From the NCBI RefSeq assembly GCF_900162685.1, contig NZ_LT727827.1, positions 413,971 through 477,970 on the forward strand: a DNA stretch of 64,000 bases, written 5' to 3'. The DNA is from Terribacillus halophilus (GTDB lineage Bacteria; Bacillota; Bacilli; Bacillales; Amphibacillaceae). The stretch's first letter is position 1, and the number at the start of each line of letters is the position of its first letter. This document shows positions 53,136-60,542 of the stretch, in pieces. The notes below the pieces were generated by a model. The model saw only the letters and a list, made by a program, of their open reading frames with translations. It made no database searches and was not told where the DNA came from. The translations under genes were made by a program, and so were the position numbers.

Positions 53136-53876
53136 TACATAAATGGAGATTGCCTGTTGCAAACTGGCCATTGCGTCAGCTTGCAACGTACCTTTTGATC
53201 CAAGTCCTTGAACCTGCGATGGTGACAGCCCAACAATCACTGTTTTCGTTCCCATCAGCTGAATCGCTTCAAACAGCTGTCCGAGCTTCTCTTTTCCATT
53301 CATCGTTATCTTGCCGACACCATGAAAATCGAAAAATACTTGCTCATATTCCTCTTCATCTATTCTCGATAGAATATTCGCTTCAATTACCTGCAGCTTA
53401 TCTGCTTGTAAATCACCGAACAAAGGAACCAGACCCGCTTCCTCATAAAGTGGAATGAACGGACCGCTAAGTTTATGGATACGATTGATCGCATCCTCCA
53501 GCTCTTCTTTCTTTTCCAGTAATTCAAAGTCTGTCTCTGACAGCCTGGACCGAAGTTTCATTAAATCGCTAGCAAGCTGGTCAATCTCTTTCGTTTTCTC
53601 TACACAAATTATATGTGCTTCGTCCGCTTCCCATCGCACAGAGATCTCGAACACAGCCAAAGGATCATGCTTTGTTTTCATATTTAGTTCGAATTGCATC
53701 TCAGACAAATGCGGCTGTATATACTGGCTGACTTTCTGCCGGTTCTCTTCATCAACCAAACTGCTAAAATCATCTCCAATTAAGAAGATACTGCTGGCGG
53801 CATGTGAATAATCAAGTATCTTCCAATCTGAGCTGATGAAGAAATAAGGCAAAGGTAAGAATTTACCGGACGCCAT
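53118..53876 (-). CDS. RsbR-like protein: PAS-like domain, coiled coil, STAS
   Basis: 252 residues from the ATG at 53876 (GGAGGAA 9 nt before). Residues 1-105 look PAS-like (LPYFFISSDWKILDYSHAAS). A heptad coiled coil follows (LASDLMKLRSRLSETDFELL), then a STAS domain from about 130 to the end (VFFDFHGVGKITMNGKEKL, GTKTVIVGLSPSQVQGLG). The order matches the RsbR stressosome proteins. The positions of the two phosphorylated Thr of RsbRA appear here as His (DFHGVG) and Gly (VQGLG), so it is probably not phosphorylated, as in YtvA. It follows the cobalamin-binding gene (14-nt overlap). Confidence 0.78.
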   Translation of the reverse strand: MASGKFLPLPYFFISSDWKILDYSHAASSIFLIGDDFSSLVDEENRQKVSQYIQPHLSEMQFELNMKTKHDPLAVFEISVRWEADEAHIICVEKTKEIDQLASDLMKLRSRLSETDFELLEKKEELEDAINRIHKLSGPFIPLYEEAGLVPLFGDLQADKLQVIEANILSRIDEEEYEQVFFDFHGVGKITMNGKEKLGQLFEAIQLMGTKTVIVGLSPSQVQGLGSKGTLQADAMASLQQAISIYVKKAEP

Positions 53877-54510
53877 CTGCCTGTTCCTCCGCCAATTCAT
53901 TTAGCCACCCTGCCACTTGGTCTAAATCGTAAATTACTTGCGTCTGTCTGCCGCAATAGGGCCTGATATCATGCATTGAAACCACTCGGCCTCCAACCAT
54001 AATCTTTGGCTTCCAAGGTAATTGCTCAAAAGCAGCAATGTATTCCTTCAGAGCAGGAATACGATATGGAATTGCAGCAGATAAACCGATTACTTTTGGC
54101 CGCCACTCCTCTGCACTGCTTAAAGCATGCGCTAAGGGCAGGTTAGGGCCAAGATGCCGAACTTGCCAATGCTGTTCTTCAAACAGAGCTGCTACCATCT
54201 TGGAACCAATAACATGCTGCTCCTCTTCCAAACAAAGGAACATCGCTTTATCTTCGGATTGTTTGTTTATCCGTTTAAATGGAAATATATACTGCGCCAG
54301 CGCAAAGTCACATACACTTGTTGCTAAGTGCTCGTCCGCTACTGTGATTTCATTACGCAGCCATTTCTCTCCAATATCATACATCGCCGGTGTTATGATT
54401 TCCTTGTACACACGGATACTTGGTCTTGGATCATCTGCTAAAAGGCTGTACGCCTGCCGCTCATCACCAGCAAGCAACGCTGCCGCAAAATGCTGCCAAG
54501 CTTCTGTCAT
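53863..54510 (-). CDS. Cobalamin-binding protein with CarH-like W-X9-EH motif
   Basis: 215 residues from the ATG at 54510. The N-terminal helix bundle (about 1-80) carries W50 followed nine residues later by E60-H61 (KWLRNEITVADEH), the signature of the light-sensing CarH/LitR cobalamin domains. The Rossmann domain has the base-off motif with Glu in place of Asp: EQHVIG (E97, H99, G102), then SAAIP and VGGRVV. There is no MerR DNA-binding domain, so it cannot act as CarH does. It is cotranscribed with the RsbR-like protein. GAGGGTGA stands before the ATG. No enzyme domain. Confidence 0.82.
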   Translation of the reverse strand: MTEAWQHFAAALLAGDERQAYSLLADDPRPSIRVYKEIITPAMYDIGEKWLRNEITVADEHLATSVCDFALAQYIFPFKRINKQSEDKAMFLCLEEEQHVIGSKMVAALFEEQHWQVRHLGPNLPLAHALSSAEEWRPKVIGLSAAIPYRIPALKEYIAAFEQLPWKPKIMVGGRVVSMHDIRPYCGRQTQVIYDLDQVAGWLNELAEEQADGVR

Positions 54511-54522
54511 CACGTATCACCC

Positions 54523-54900
54523 TCAGTTGTCTTCGTCCTTGTTTTTTTCTGCATGCAATACTTGAATTCCTTCCTCCAAACATGCTTTGAAAAAGGAATA
54601 CTTCTTCTTTTCCATAGATGCTTCCAAAAGTGGTATCAGCCGCTCATAATTGTCTATAATAATCTTTTCATTCATACCGCGGGCAGAAAGCAGTTCAGAA
54701 AGCCACATCGTATAATCTTTAAATAGCTGCGAATCATCCGCCTCATAAGCAGTCTGCAAATAATTTAAGTGATGCTGATTATCCTCGCGCGTTCTTATTT
54801 TTCCGTTTTCCCCGTAACGTTCATATAAAGATGGATACGCGTCAAAGATGTCTTCCACGATTTTATCAAGCAATTCTTCTGCTCGGATTGTTGTGTTCAT
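54523..54900 (-). CDS. Helical hypothetical protein in the cobalamin/STAS operon
   Basis: 125 residues, strongly helical and acidic, no membrane segment. DIFDAYPSLYERYGENGKIR and LQTAYEADDSQLFKDYTMWL, then LSELLSARGMNEKIIIDNYE, resemble helical modules that I recall from actinobacterial cobalamin-domain proteins; this is a loose memory. The ATG overlaps the HmoA-like stop by 4 nt and has GAGGTGG upstream. The cobalamin-binding gene starts 12 nt later. It is probably a partner of that protein. Function unknown. Confidence 0.65.
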   Translation of the reverse strand: MNTTIRAEELLDKIVEDIFDAYPSLYERYGENGKIRTREDNQHHLNYLQTAYEADDSQLFKDYTMWLSELLSARGMNEKIIIDNYERLIPLLEASMEKKKYSFFKACLEEGIQVLHAEKNKDEDN

Positions 54901-55202
54901 TGCGTCACCACCTCAAACATTTTTACCGTAGGCCGGATAGCCGCCAGTTCTTGATCCGGGTATTTTTTCTCCCGATCGTGAATGCGCTTGAAATCATCCC
55001 CGCTAATCCAATCTATATAACTCTGCTTGTCTTCCCAAGTAATCTCCACGGTCAATTCTCCCGGCTTCTTCTGATTGTGAAGCAGCCGGAACTGCTGGAA
55101 ACCCGGAGCCTGATCCACTAGTTTCGATCTGTTTCGATAAATAGCAATCACTTCCTCTGCTTTTTCAGCAGGAACATCGAAAATCGAATGTACGATATAC
55201 AT
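54897..55202 (-). CDS. Antibiotic-biosynthesis-monooxygenase-fold protein, HmoA-like
   Basis: 101 residues. Dimeric ferredoxin-like fold (MYIVHSIFDVPAEKAEEVIA, ELTVEITWEDKQSYIDW). IsdG-type haem monooxygenases need an Asn, a Trp and a His ten residues later; here Trp and His have that spacing (DWISGDDFKRIHD) and an Asn in RNRSKL. It may bind or degrade haem. First gene of the operon after a consensus sigA promoter. GGGGGG precedes the ATG. Confidence 0.7.
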   Translation of the reverse strand: MYIVHSIFDVPAEKAEEVIAIYRNRSKLVDQAPGFQQFRLLHNQKKPGELTVEITWEDKQSYIDWISGDDFKRIHDREKKYPDQELAAIRPTVKMFEVVTQ

Positions 55203-55263
55203 GGAACCCCCCTATATTGCTGTATTCCGCGATTAATAATAGGTTATCATAATCGGATTTGCG

Positions 55264-55292
55264 ATTATAGCATTTAAGGTTTGCACCATCAA
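55264..55292 (-). promoter_or_regulatory. sigA promoter of the HmoA/cobalamin/STAS operon
   Basis: On the minus strand TTGATG (55287-55292), 17 nt, TATAAT (55264-55269). The -10 is perfect. It abuts the terminator of the MFS gene. Confidence 0.75.
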
Positions 55293-55321
55293 AAAAAGCC
55301 ATGATCGGCTGATCATGGCTT
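55291..55321 (-). terminator. Terminator of the MFS gene
   Basis: AAGCCATGATC (55296-55306) pairs with GATCATGGCTT (55311-55321); T-run on the minus strand. It starts 6 nt after the MFS stop. Confidence 0.9.
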
Positions 55322-55326
55322 TTCTA

Positions 55327-56565
55327 TTAACTTAAGCGATCCATCGCACTTCTTCTTGTAATGAATAACACTAATCCAACAAGTACAGCTGCTGCTGCCA
55401 CAAAATATGGCGCTCCAATTGAAATATGCTCAGATATTTTCCCAGCAAGCCATGGAGAGATAGAACCACCTGTGAAACGCAGGAAGCTGTATGCCGCTGA
55501 AGCAGTAGAACGTTCTACTGGAGATACTTCCATCACAGCTGTTGTCATGACCGTATTGTTAATACCAAGGAGCAGCCCCATCAACGCTATCATTACAATG
55601 AGGAACCAAGGTGTATGAGAGCCGATACCCATTAAGGCCAGCGTAACAATAATACCGACCATCACCCAACCGAGTGACTTTTTCGTACCTAGTTTTGATT
55701 CAAACGAAGGAGCGATGAAAATTGAACCAATTGCAAGCATTACACCCCAGACAAAGAAGACAAAACCGATTCCAAATTCTCCAAGATTTAAGACAAATGG
55801 TGAATAAGTCAACAAAGTGAAGAATCCGAAGTTATAAAATAGAGCTGTCAATCCAATCGTCAAGAGCCCTGGGTGCCGCAGCGCCTGAAATGGCGCCGAA
55901 AGCGGGCTTTTTCTTGCTGGTTTCGGTATATCCGTCAATAGAATCCACACTGCCAGCAATCCGATCAGCATTAGTACAGCCACTCCGAAGAAAGGTCCCC
56001 GCCAGTGAATCGATCCAAGCAAACCGCCCAACAGCGGACCGACTGACATTCCTAAACCTAAAGCCGCTTCATACAGCATAATGGCAACTGCCGAACCACC
56101 GCTTGAAACACTGACTATGACAGCTAGTGCTGTAGATATAAACAAGGCATTTCCCAGCCCCCAACCAGCCCGCAGACCAACAAGCGCATCAATATTGCTC
56201 GCCAGCCCGCCTAAAGTGGAGAATAGGATAATAATGACTAAACCAATCAGCAGCGTCATTTTCGGACCAATTCTACTGGACAGCCAGCCTGTAATCAGCA
56301 TCATGATTCCCGTAACAAGCAAATAACTAGTAAATAATAGCTCTACTTGGCTAGGCGTTGCATCCATTTGTGCTGCAATGGATGGAAGAATCGGGTCAAC
56401 AAGGCCAATTCCCATAAATGCAACGACGCAAGCAAAAGCAACCGCCCACGCTGCCTTCGGTTGCTGAAAGATTCGTTTTATACTATGTGCATCTTCTTTT
56501 AATTCTTGTTCTGCTTTTTCAATTTCGTGCCCATCGGGTATCGTTTCTTTACGAATGTCCGACAT
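55327..56565 (-). CDS. MFS drug transporter
   Basis: 412 residues, 12 membrane helices, from the ATG at 56565 (AAAGGAG 9 nt before). SSRIGPKMTLLIGLVIIIL is the loop 2-3 motif; GMSVGPLLGGLLGS is the antiporter motif C, and SSRTVPI-like elements are absent. DHA1-type multidrug efflux, similar to YfmO. A hydrophilic N-terminus of about 45 residues (HEIEKAEQELKEDAHSIKR) is unusual. The MarR regulator lies immediately upstream. Confidence 0.88.
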   Translation of the reverse strand: MSDIRKETIPDGHEIEKAEQELKEDAHSIKRIFQQPKAAWAVAFACVVAFMGIGLVDPILPSIAAQMDATPSQVELLFTSYLLVTGIMMLITGWLSSRIGPKMTLLIGLVIIILFSTLGGLASNIDALVGLRAGWGLGNALFISTALAVIVSVSSGGSAVAIMLYEAALGLGMSVGPLLGGLLGSIHWRGPFFGVAVLMLIGLLAVWILLTDIPKPARKSPLSAPFQALRHPGLLTIGLTALFYNFGFFTLLTYSPFVLNLGEFGIGFVFFVWGVMLAIGSIFIAPSFESKLGTKKSLGWVMVGIIVTLALMGIGSHTPWFLIVMIALMGLLLGINNTVMTTAVMEVSPVERSTASAAYSFLRFTGGSISPWLAGKISEHISIGAPYFVAAAAVLVGLVLFITRRSAMDRLS

Positions 56566-56583
56566 ACACTCATCTCCTTTCAT

Positions 56584-56988
56584 TTAGTCAGCAAGCATTT
56601 TTCTACTCAGCCGGATGAACTCATTTTTCTCTTCTTCCGTCAATTTATCCAGGAAGGAGCCGAATGCTTTATCACGCGCCTCCGAGAAACTCTCATAAAA
56701 ATCGGAGCCTTTTTGTGTGATAGCCAGCATGACTACTCTGCGGTCTTTCTCGGAATGAATTCGCTCCAAATAACCGTCCTTCATCATGCGATTTCCTAAA
56801 TTTGTCGCACCGCTAAAGCTGATGCCAACTTCTTCAGCCAAATCTGACATGCGCATCGGACCATTATTTTTTAATAGCCTTAGCAAGACAAGCTGCGGCC
56901 CGGAAATCTGAAAATCCCATTCTTTCCGCAACGCTTTATTCACATTGCGTACTAATTCAATAAAATCAACCATATCTCTGCTTTCCAT
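56584..56988 (-). CDS. MarR-family transcriptional regulator
   Basis: 134 residues from the ATG at 56988 (MESRDMVDFIELV), with TGGGGG upstream; a longer version from 57048 would remove the operator region. Winged helix: ISGPQLVLLRLLKNNGPMRM, SDLAEEVGISFSGATNLGNR and the wing RIHSEKDRRVVM. Gene order (MarR then MFS, 18 nt apart) indicates an efflux operon controlled by its own regulator. No Cys is near the N-terminus, so OhrR-like redox sensing is unlikely. Confidence 0.88.
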   Translation of the reverse strand: MESRDMVDFIELVRNVNKALRKEWDFQISGPQLVLLRLLKNNGPMRMSDLAEEVGISFSGATNLGNRMMKDGYLERIHSEKDRRVVMLAITQKGSDFYESFSEARDKAFGSFLDKLTEEEKNEFIRLSRKMLAD

Positions 56989-57037
56989 TAACAAACCCCC
57001 AAAAATGCTTTGTACTCTAGTATTAGTATACCTCAAT

Positions 57038-57055
57038 ATTTCATACATGTGAAAT
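57038..57055. promoter_or_regulatory. Probable MarR operator
   Basis: ATTTCA-TACATG-TGAAAT, an inverted repeat with 6-bp arms, overlaps a minus-strand -35-like TTTCAC whose -10 would be TATACT (57025-57030) after 18 nt. Position before the MarR/MFS operon fits autoregulation. Confidence 0.5.
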
Positions 57056-57064
57056 AAATCAATT

Positions 57065-57099
57065 AAAAAAAGTTCCGGCTGCTTCTAACAGCCGAAACT
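57065..57099 (-). terminator. Terminator of the 77-residue membrane protein
   Basis: AGTTCCGGCTG (57071-57081) pairs with CAGCCGAAACT (57089-57099; one mismatch). On the minus strand the tail is TTTTTTT. Confidence 0.85.
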
Positions 57100-57104
57100 T
57101 CTGC

Positions 57105-57338
57105 TTACCCTTTTCTTTTCAGTGTTTTATCTGTCTGTTCATTTACAGCTTGGCGAATGTGATATAATTCAGCATACATTGCTGCGGCAAAAGCAGCAAT
57201 AATGCTAAGCAAGACACTGACAATCATAGCCAGGAAGTCCAAATCAAATCCCAGCATAGCTACCATTCCAATGATAAAACCTATGACCAATCCAATCCCG
57301 GTGAATTGGAGTAAATTACCGAATGTTACAGAGTACAT
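57105..57338 (-). CDS. Small membrane protein of unknown function
   Basis: 77 residues with two membrane helices (about 8-30 and 33-55) and a charged C-terminal tail (HIRQAVNEQTDKTLKRKG). The start at 57338 (MYSVTFGNLLQF) has AAGGATG 9 nt upstream; 19 extra codons upstream are mostly charged and lie in the divergent promoter zone. No family recognised. Divergent from the GNAT gene. Confidence 0.6.
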   Translation of the reverse strand: MYSVTFGNLLQFTGIGLVIGFIIGMVAMLGFDLDFLAMIVSVLLSIIAAFAAAMYAELYHIRQAVNEQTDKTLKRKG

Positions 57339-57458
57339 CCATTCCACATCCTTCCGTCTGCCTGTTCTCCTAGTAACTCTGTACCCCAAATCCAATCGGA
57401 CTATTCATCCTGCTGATGCTTTAGTATAATAAGCCAAAAAACACTTGGGGGAATCGAC

Positions 57459-57950
57459 ATGCAATATCGTATCGCTACTATTGAAGACCTGCCTGACATC
57501 GTCTCCATTTATAATTCCACCATTGCAAGCCGCATGGTTACAGCAGACTTGGAAGAAATAACTGCAGAAAGCAAAGTGGAGTGGTTTCATCATCACAATG
57601 AAAAGCGACCGCTTTGGGTGGTAGAAGAGGACAGTCATATACTTGGCTGGATCAGCTTAGAGCCTTTCTATGGCCGAGCTGCTTACGATAAAACAGTAGA
57701 AGTCAGCATTTATCTGCATGCAGACACAAGAGGAAAAGGGCTTGGAAAGAATATGCTGCAATTCGTCTTAGATCAAGCAGAAGTTCTTGATTTCAAGACC
57801 GTCTTAGGGTTTGTTTTTGGTCATAATCAACCGAGCATTAAGCTTTTCGAAAAATTTGGTTTTACACCATGGGCGAATATGCCAAACATAGCAGAACTAG
57901 ATGGTGTGGAGCGGGATTTAATCATTTTAGGCAAGCGAATTCGCGCTTAA
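57459..57950 (+). CDS. GNAT N-acetyltransferase, phosphinothricin-acetyltransferase-like (YwnH type)
   Basis: 163 residues. YRIATIEDLPDIVSIYNSTI opens the Pat/YwnH family; acetyl-CoA loop DTRGKGLGKNML; ending with the motif HNQPSIKLFEKFGFTPWANM. Such enzymes acetylate phosphinothricin or methionine sulfoximine. Substrate not proven. GGGGGA lies 5 nt before the ATG. Confidence 0.85.
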   Translation: MQYRIATIEDLPDIVSIYNSTIASRMVTADLEEITAESKVEWFHHHNEKRPLWVVEEDSHILGWISLEPFYGRAAYDKTVEVSIYLHADTRGKGLGKNMLQFVLDQAEVLDFKTVLGFVFGHNQPSIKLFEKFGFTPWANMPNIAELDGVERDLIILGKRIRA

Positions 57951-57954
57951 AAAA

Positions 57955-58111
57955 CTATCCACATGTGGATAAATAACTTATTGCACCATTCGTCAAATTA
58001 TTCTGTGCATAAGTTGCCTTATGCACAAATTATGTGAACAAACAGAATCTTTCTGTGTACAAGCCTGCCTTTACCCACAAAAAAATGTGCATAGCCTTGT
58101 TTCTATGCACA
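57955..58111. other. Cluster of DnaA-box-like sites between convergent genes
   Basis: Eight nonamers close to TTATNCACA lie in 157 bp. Perfect: 57964-57972 (minus), 58004-58012 (minus), 58019-58027 (plus). One mismatch: 57955-57963 (plus), 58054-58062 (minus), 58071-58079 (plus), 58086-58094 (minus), 58103-58111 (plus). Six of them form three inverted pairs, and the last pair is also a terminator stem. B. subtilis has such DnaA-box clusters outside oriC. No replication gene is adjacent. Confidence 0.6.
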
Positions 58112-58116
58112 TTTTT
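58079..58116. terminator. Bidirectional terminator, GNAT / treR
   Basis: AAAAATGTGCATAG (58081-58094) pairs with CTATGCACATTTTT (58103-58116) around an 8-nt loop. The stem overlaps two of the DnaA-box-like sites. Confidence 0.85.
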
Positions 58117-58124
58117 CATTCTAT

Positions 58125-58838
58125 TCATTTCGTTCTTCGAGCAAATTCGACAAACCGGAATTTATCTGGACGGTGTTTCGACTCTGTAAATTGAAATAAT
58201 GTTGTGTCTTCTAGATAAACAGCACTGCGTACGACTACGAGCTGTTGATAACCTCCCATGTCCATTACCTCTGTGTCTGTAGCTTCTGCCTCCTCTACGA
58301 CAACCTCTTTTCTTGCATAGCTGATTGATAAACCGACCTCTTGCTCTAAATAATCATAGATAGAATCACGAGCAATCGCTTCCGTAAGTGCCGGTGCGCA
58401 CGCAGCCAACAGCAAATCTTTGTCATAGATTACCGCTTCTCCATCTAACTTTCGCAAACGGTGCAGCTCCCAGACGGGTGTGTCTTTTTCGCATTGCAGC
58501 ACTTCTTGCATATATTCATCCGCTAACTTGTGCTTGAGTGCCAGTACTTGTGTTTCCACTGTCTGAGACATCGAACGGGCTAATTCCTTAAAGCTTGTCA
58601 ATCCGCTCACCGGCAGCGGCAGCTTATTCTGTTCTAGGACCACAGAGCCCTTTCCTTGCAGTTTTTGAATATAACCGTTCTGCGATAGCAGCTGCAAGGC
58701 TTTTCGCACGGTTTCCCTTGATGTTTCAAATCGTTCGGACAGTTCATTTTCAGAAGGCAGCAGCTGCCCCGCCTCCATTTTAGCCGCTTGTATTTCTCTT
58801 GCTATTACATCGTAGATTGCTTGAAATTTTCTTTGCAT
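58125..58838 (-). CDS. treR: Trehalose operon repressor (GntR/HutC)
   Basis: 237 residues. Winged helix at the N-terminus (LPSENELSERFETSRETVRK as recognition helix) and a UTRA effector domain. TreR binds the operator in the treP promoter and is released by trehalose-6-phosphate. Third gene of treP-treA-treR, 12 nt after treA; the operator is at 61998-62023. A weak AAAGGC lies before the ATG. Confidence 0.92.
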   Translation of the reverse strand: MQRKFQAIYDVIAREIQAAKMEAGQLLPSENELSERFETSRETVRKALQLLSQNGYIQKLQGKGSVVLEQNKLPLPVSGLTSFKELARSMSQTVETQVLALKHKLADEYMQEVLQCEKDTPVWELHRLRKLDGEAVIYDKDLLLAACAPALTEAIARDSIYDYLEQEVGLSISYARKEVVVEEAEATDTEVMDMGGYQQLVVVRSAVYLEDTTLFQFTESKHRPDKFRFVEFARRTK

Positions 58839-58850
58839 TCGATCAGGCCT

Positions 58851-60524
58851 TTACGATTTACTATGGTAAATGACCGCCTCATACGGGCGAAGCTGTATCT
58901 TACTGTAGTCTGGTGTACTATCTTGATAGTTGGAAAGAAGAATCTCAGCCTCTCCTATTTCTTTTTTTGGATAAGTGAATTCTGCACTTTCACCAAAGAA
59001 GTTCGCTACAACAAGAAGTTTTTCACCATTCCATTTCCGTTCATAACTGAAGATACGTTCATCATCCATGCTTAACGGTTCATAGTCTCCATGCGTTATA
59101 ATAGCATATTCTTTCCGCAAACGAATCAGCTTTTGATAATGGTAGAAAATAGAATTGTCATCTTTCACTTCTTTCTCGGCGTTAATTTCTTTATAGTTCG
59201 ACGCCACAGACAGCCATGGCTCTCCTTTTGAAAAGCCAGCATTTTGCGCTGCACTCCATTGCATGGGCGTTCTGGCATTATCTCTGGAACGTCTCTGGAT
59301 AATCTGCATAACCGCACTTTCATCCAAGCCTGAGTCCTTCAATTCTGTGTAGGCATTCTGCGTTTCCACATCATTATAATCTTCTATTGAAGAGAACTTA
59401 GGATCTGTCATCCCTATCTCTTCCCCTTGGTAAATATAAGGCGTTCCTTGCATCATATGCATAACGGTTGCAAGCATCTTTGCTGACTCACGGTGATACA
59501 GCTCATCATCGCCAAACCGGCTTACGATACGCGGTTGGTCATGGTTGCACCAAAACAACGCATTCCATCCGCCAGCTTGATACATGCCTATTTGCCAATC
59601 TGATAGAATCTGTTTCAGTTTGATAAAATCGAGTTTTCCGTCTGTCCATTTCTTTCCCTTTTCATAGTCCACTTTCAAATGCTGAAAGTTGAACGTCATA
59701 TCCAGTTCATTTGCATCTGGACTCGTATACTGCTGGCAAGCAGCCAGACTCGTCGAAGACATTTCGCCTACTGTGACAAGATTATGAGGAGCAAAGACGG
59801 CTTGATTCATCTCTTTCATAAATTCATGGACTCTTGGACCATCCGTATAGTACTCTTTGCCGAACTGACCATCAGGAGCACTTTCATCATGCGGAAAGCT
59901 TTGGACTTTTGATACAAGATTGATAACATCCAGGCGGAATCCATCCAGTCCTTTTTCTGCCCAGAAGTTCATCATCTTATATAATTGGTTGCGAACTTCG
60001 TTATTTTCCCAGTTCAGATCTGCTTGCGTTTTGTCAAACAGATGTAAATAATACTGATTGGTATGCTCCTCGAGAGCCCAGGCAGTACCGCCGAACTTGG
60101 ACACCCAATTGTTCGGTGCGTTTCCATCACTGGAGTCTCGCCAAATATAATAATTGCGGTACGGATTATCTTTTGACGTTTTGGCTTGCTGGAACCACTC
60201 GTGATTGGTTGATGTGTGATTTATTACAATATCCATCATCAGCTTCATATCCCGATCGTGCAACTCCTGCACCAGACATTCTACATCTTTCATCGTGCCA
60301 TACGCAGGTTCAATGTCGTAATAATCGCTTATATCGTAACCATTATCACGCTGCGGCGACCGGTAAATTGGTGTCAGCCAAACTATATCAACACCGAGTT
60401 CTTTTATATAGTCCAGCTTCTCGATAACACCTTGTAAGTCTCCCATTCCAGAAGCTGTTGTATCATGGAAACTCTTCGGATAAATTTCATAGACTGTACT
60501 TCTTTTCCACCATGGTTCTTGCAT
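58851..60524 (-). CDS. treA: Alpha,alpha-phosphotrehalase
   Basis: 557 residues, GH13. It cleaves trehalose-6-phosphate to glucose and glucose-6-phosphate. Conserved regions: DIVINHTS, GFRLDVINLV (nucleophile Asp), VGEMSST (acid Glu) and WCNHDQPR (Asp). The ATG at 60524 (MQEPWWKRSTVYEIYPKSF) has AAGGAAG 9 nt before; a TTG three codons upstream abuts that site. Follows treP by 18 nt. Confidence 0.95.
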   Translation of the reverse strand: MQEPWWKRSTVYEIYPKSFHDTTASGMGDLQGVIEKLDYIKELGVDIVWLTPIYRSPQRDNGYDISDYYDIEPAYGTMKDVECLVQELHDRDMKLMMDIVINHTSTNHEWFQQAKTSKDNPYRNYYIWRDSSDGNAPNNWVSKFGGTAWALEEHTNQYYLHLFDKTQADLNWENNEVRNQLYKMMNFWAEKGLDGFRLDVINLVSKVQSFPHDESAPDGQFGKEYYTDGPRVHEFMKEMNQAVFAPHNLVTVGEMSSTSLAACQQYTSPDANELDMTFNFQHLKVDYEKGKKWTDGKLDFIKLKQILSDWQIGMYQAGGWNALFWCNHDQPRIVSRFGDDELYHRESAKMLATVMHMMQGTPYIYQGEEIGMTDPKFSSIEDYNDVETQNAYTELKDSGLDESAVMQIIQRRSRDNARTPMQWSAAQNAGFSKGEPWLSVASNYKEINAEKEVKDDNSIFYHYQKLIRLRKEYAIITHGDYEPLSMDDERIFSYERKWNGEKLLVVANFFGESAEFTYPKKEIGEAEILLSNYQDSTPDYSKIQLRPYEAVIYHSKS

Positions 60525-60542
60525 GATAATCAACTTCCTTTC

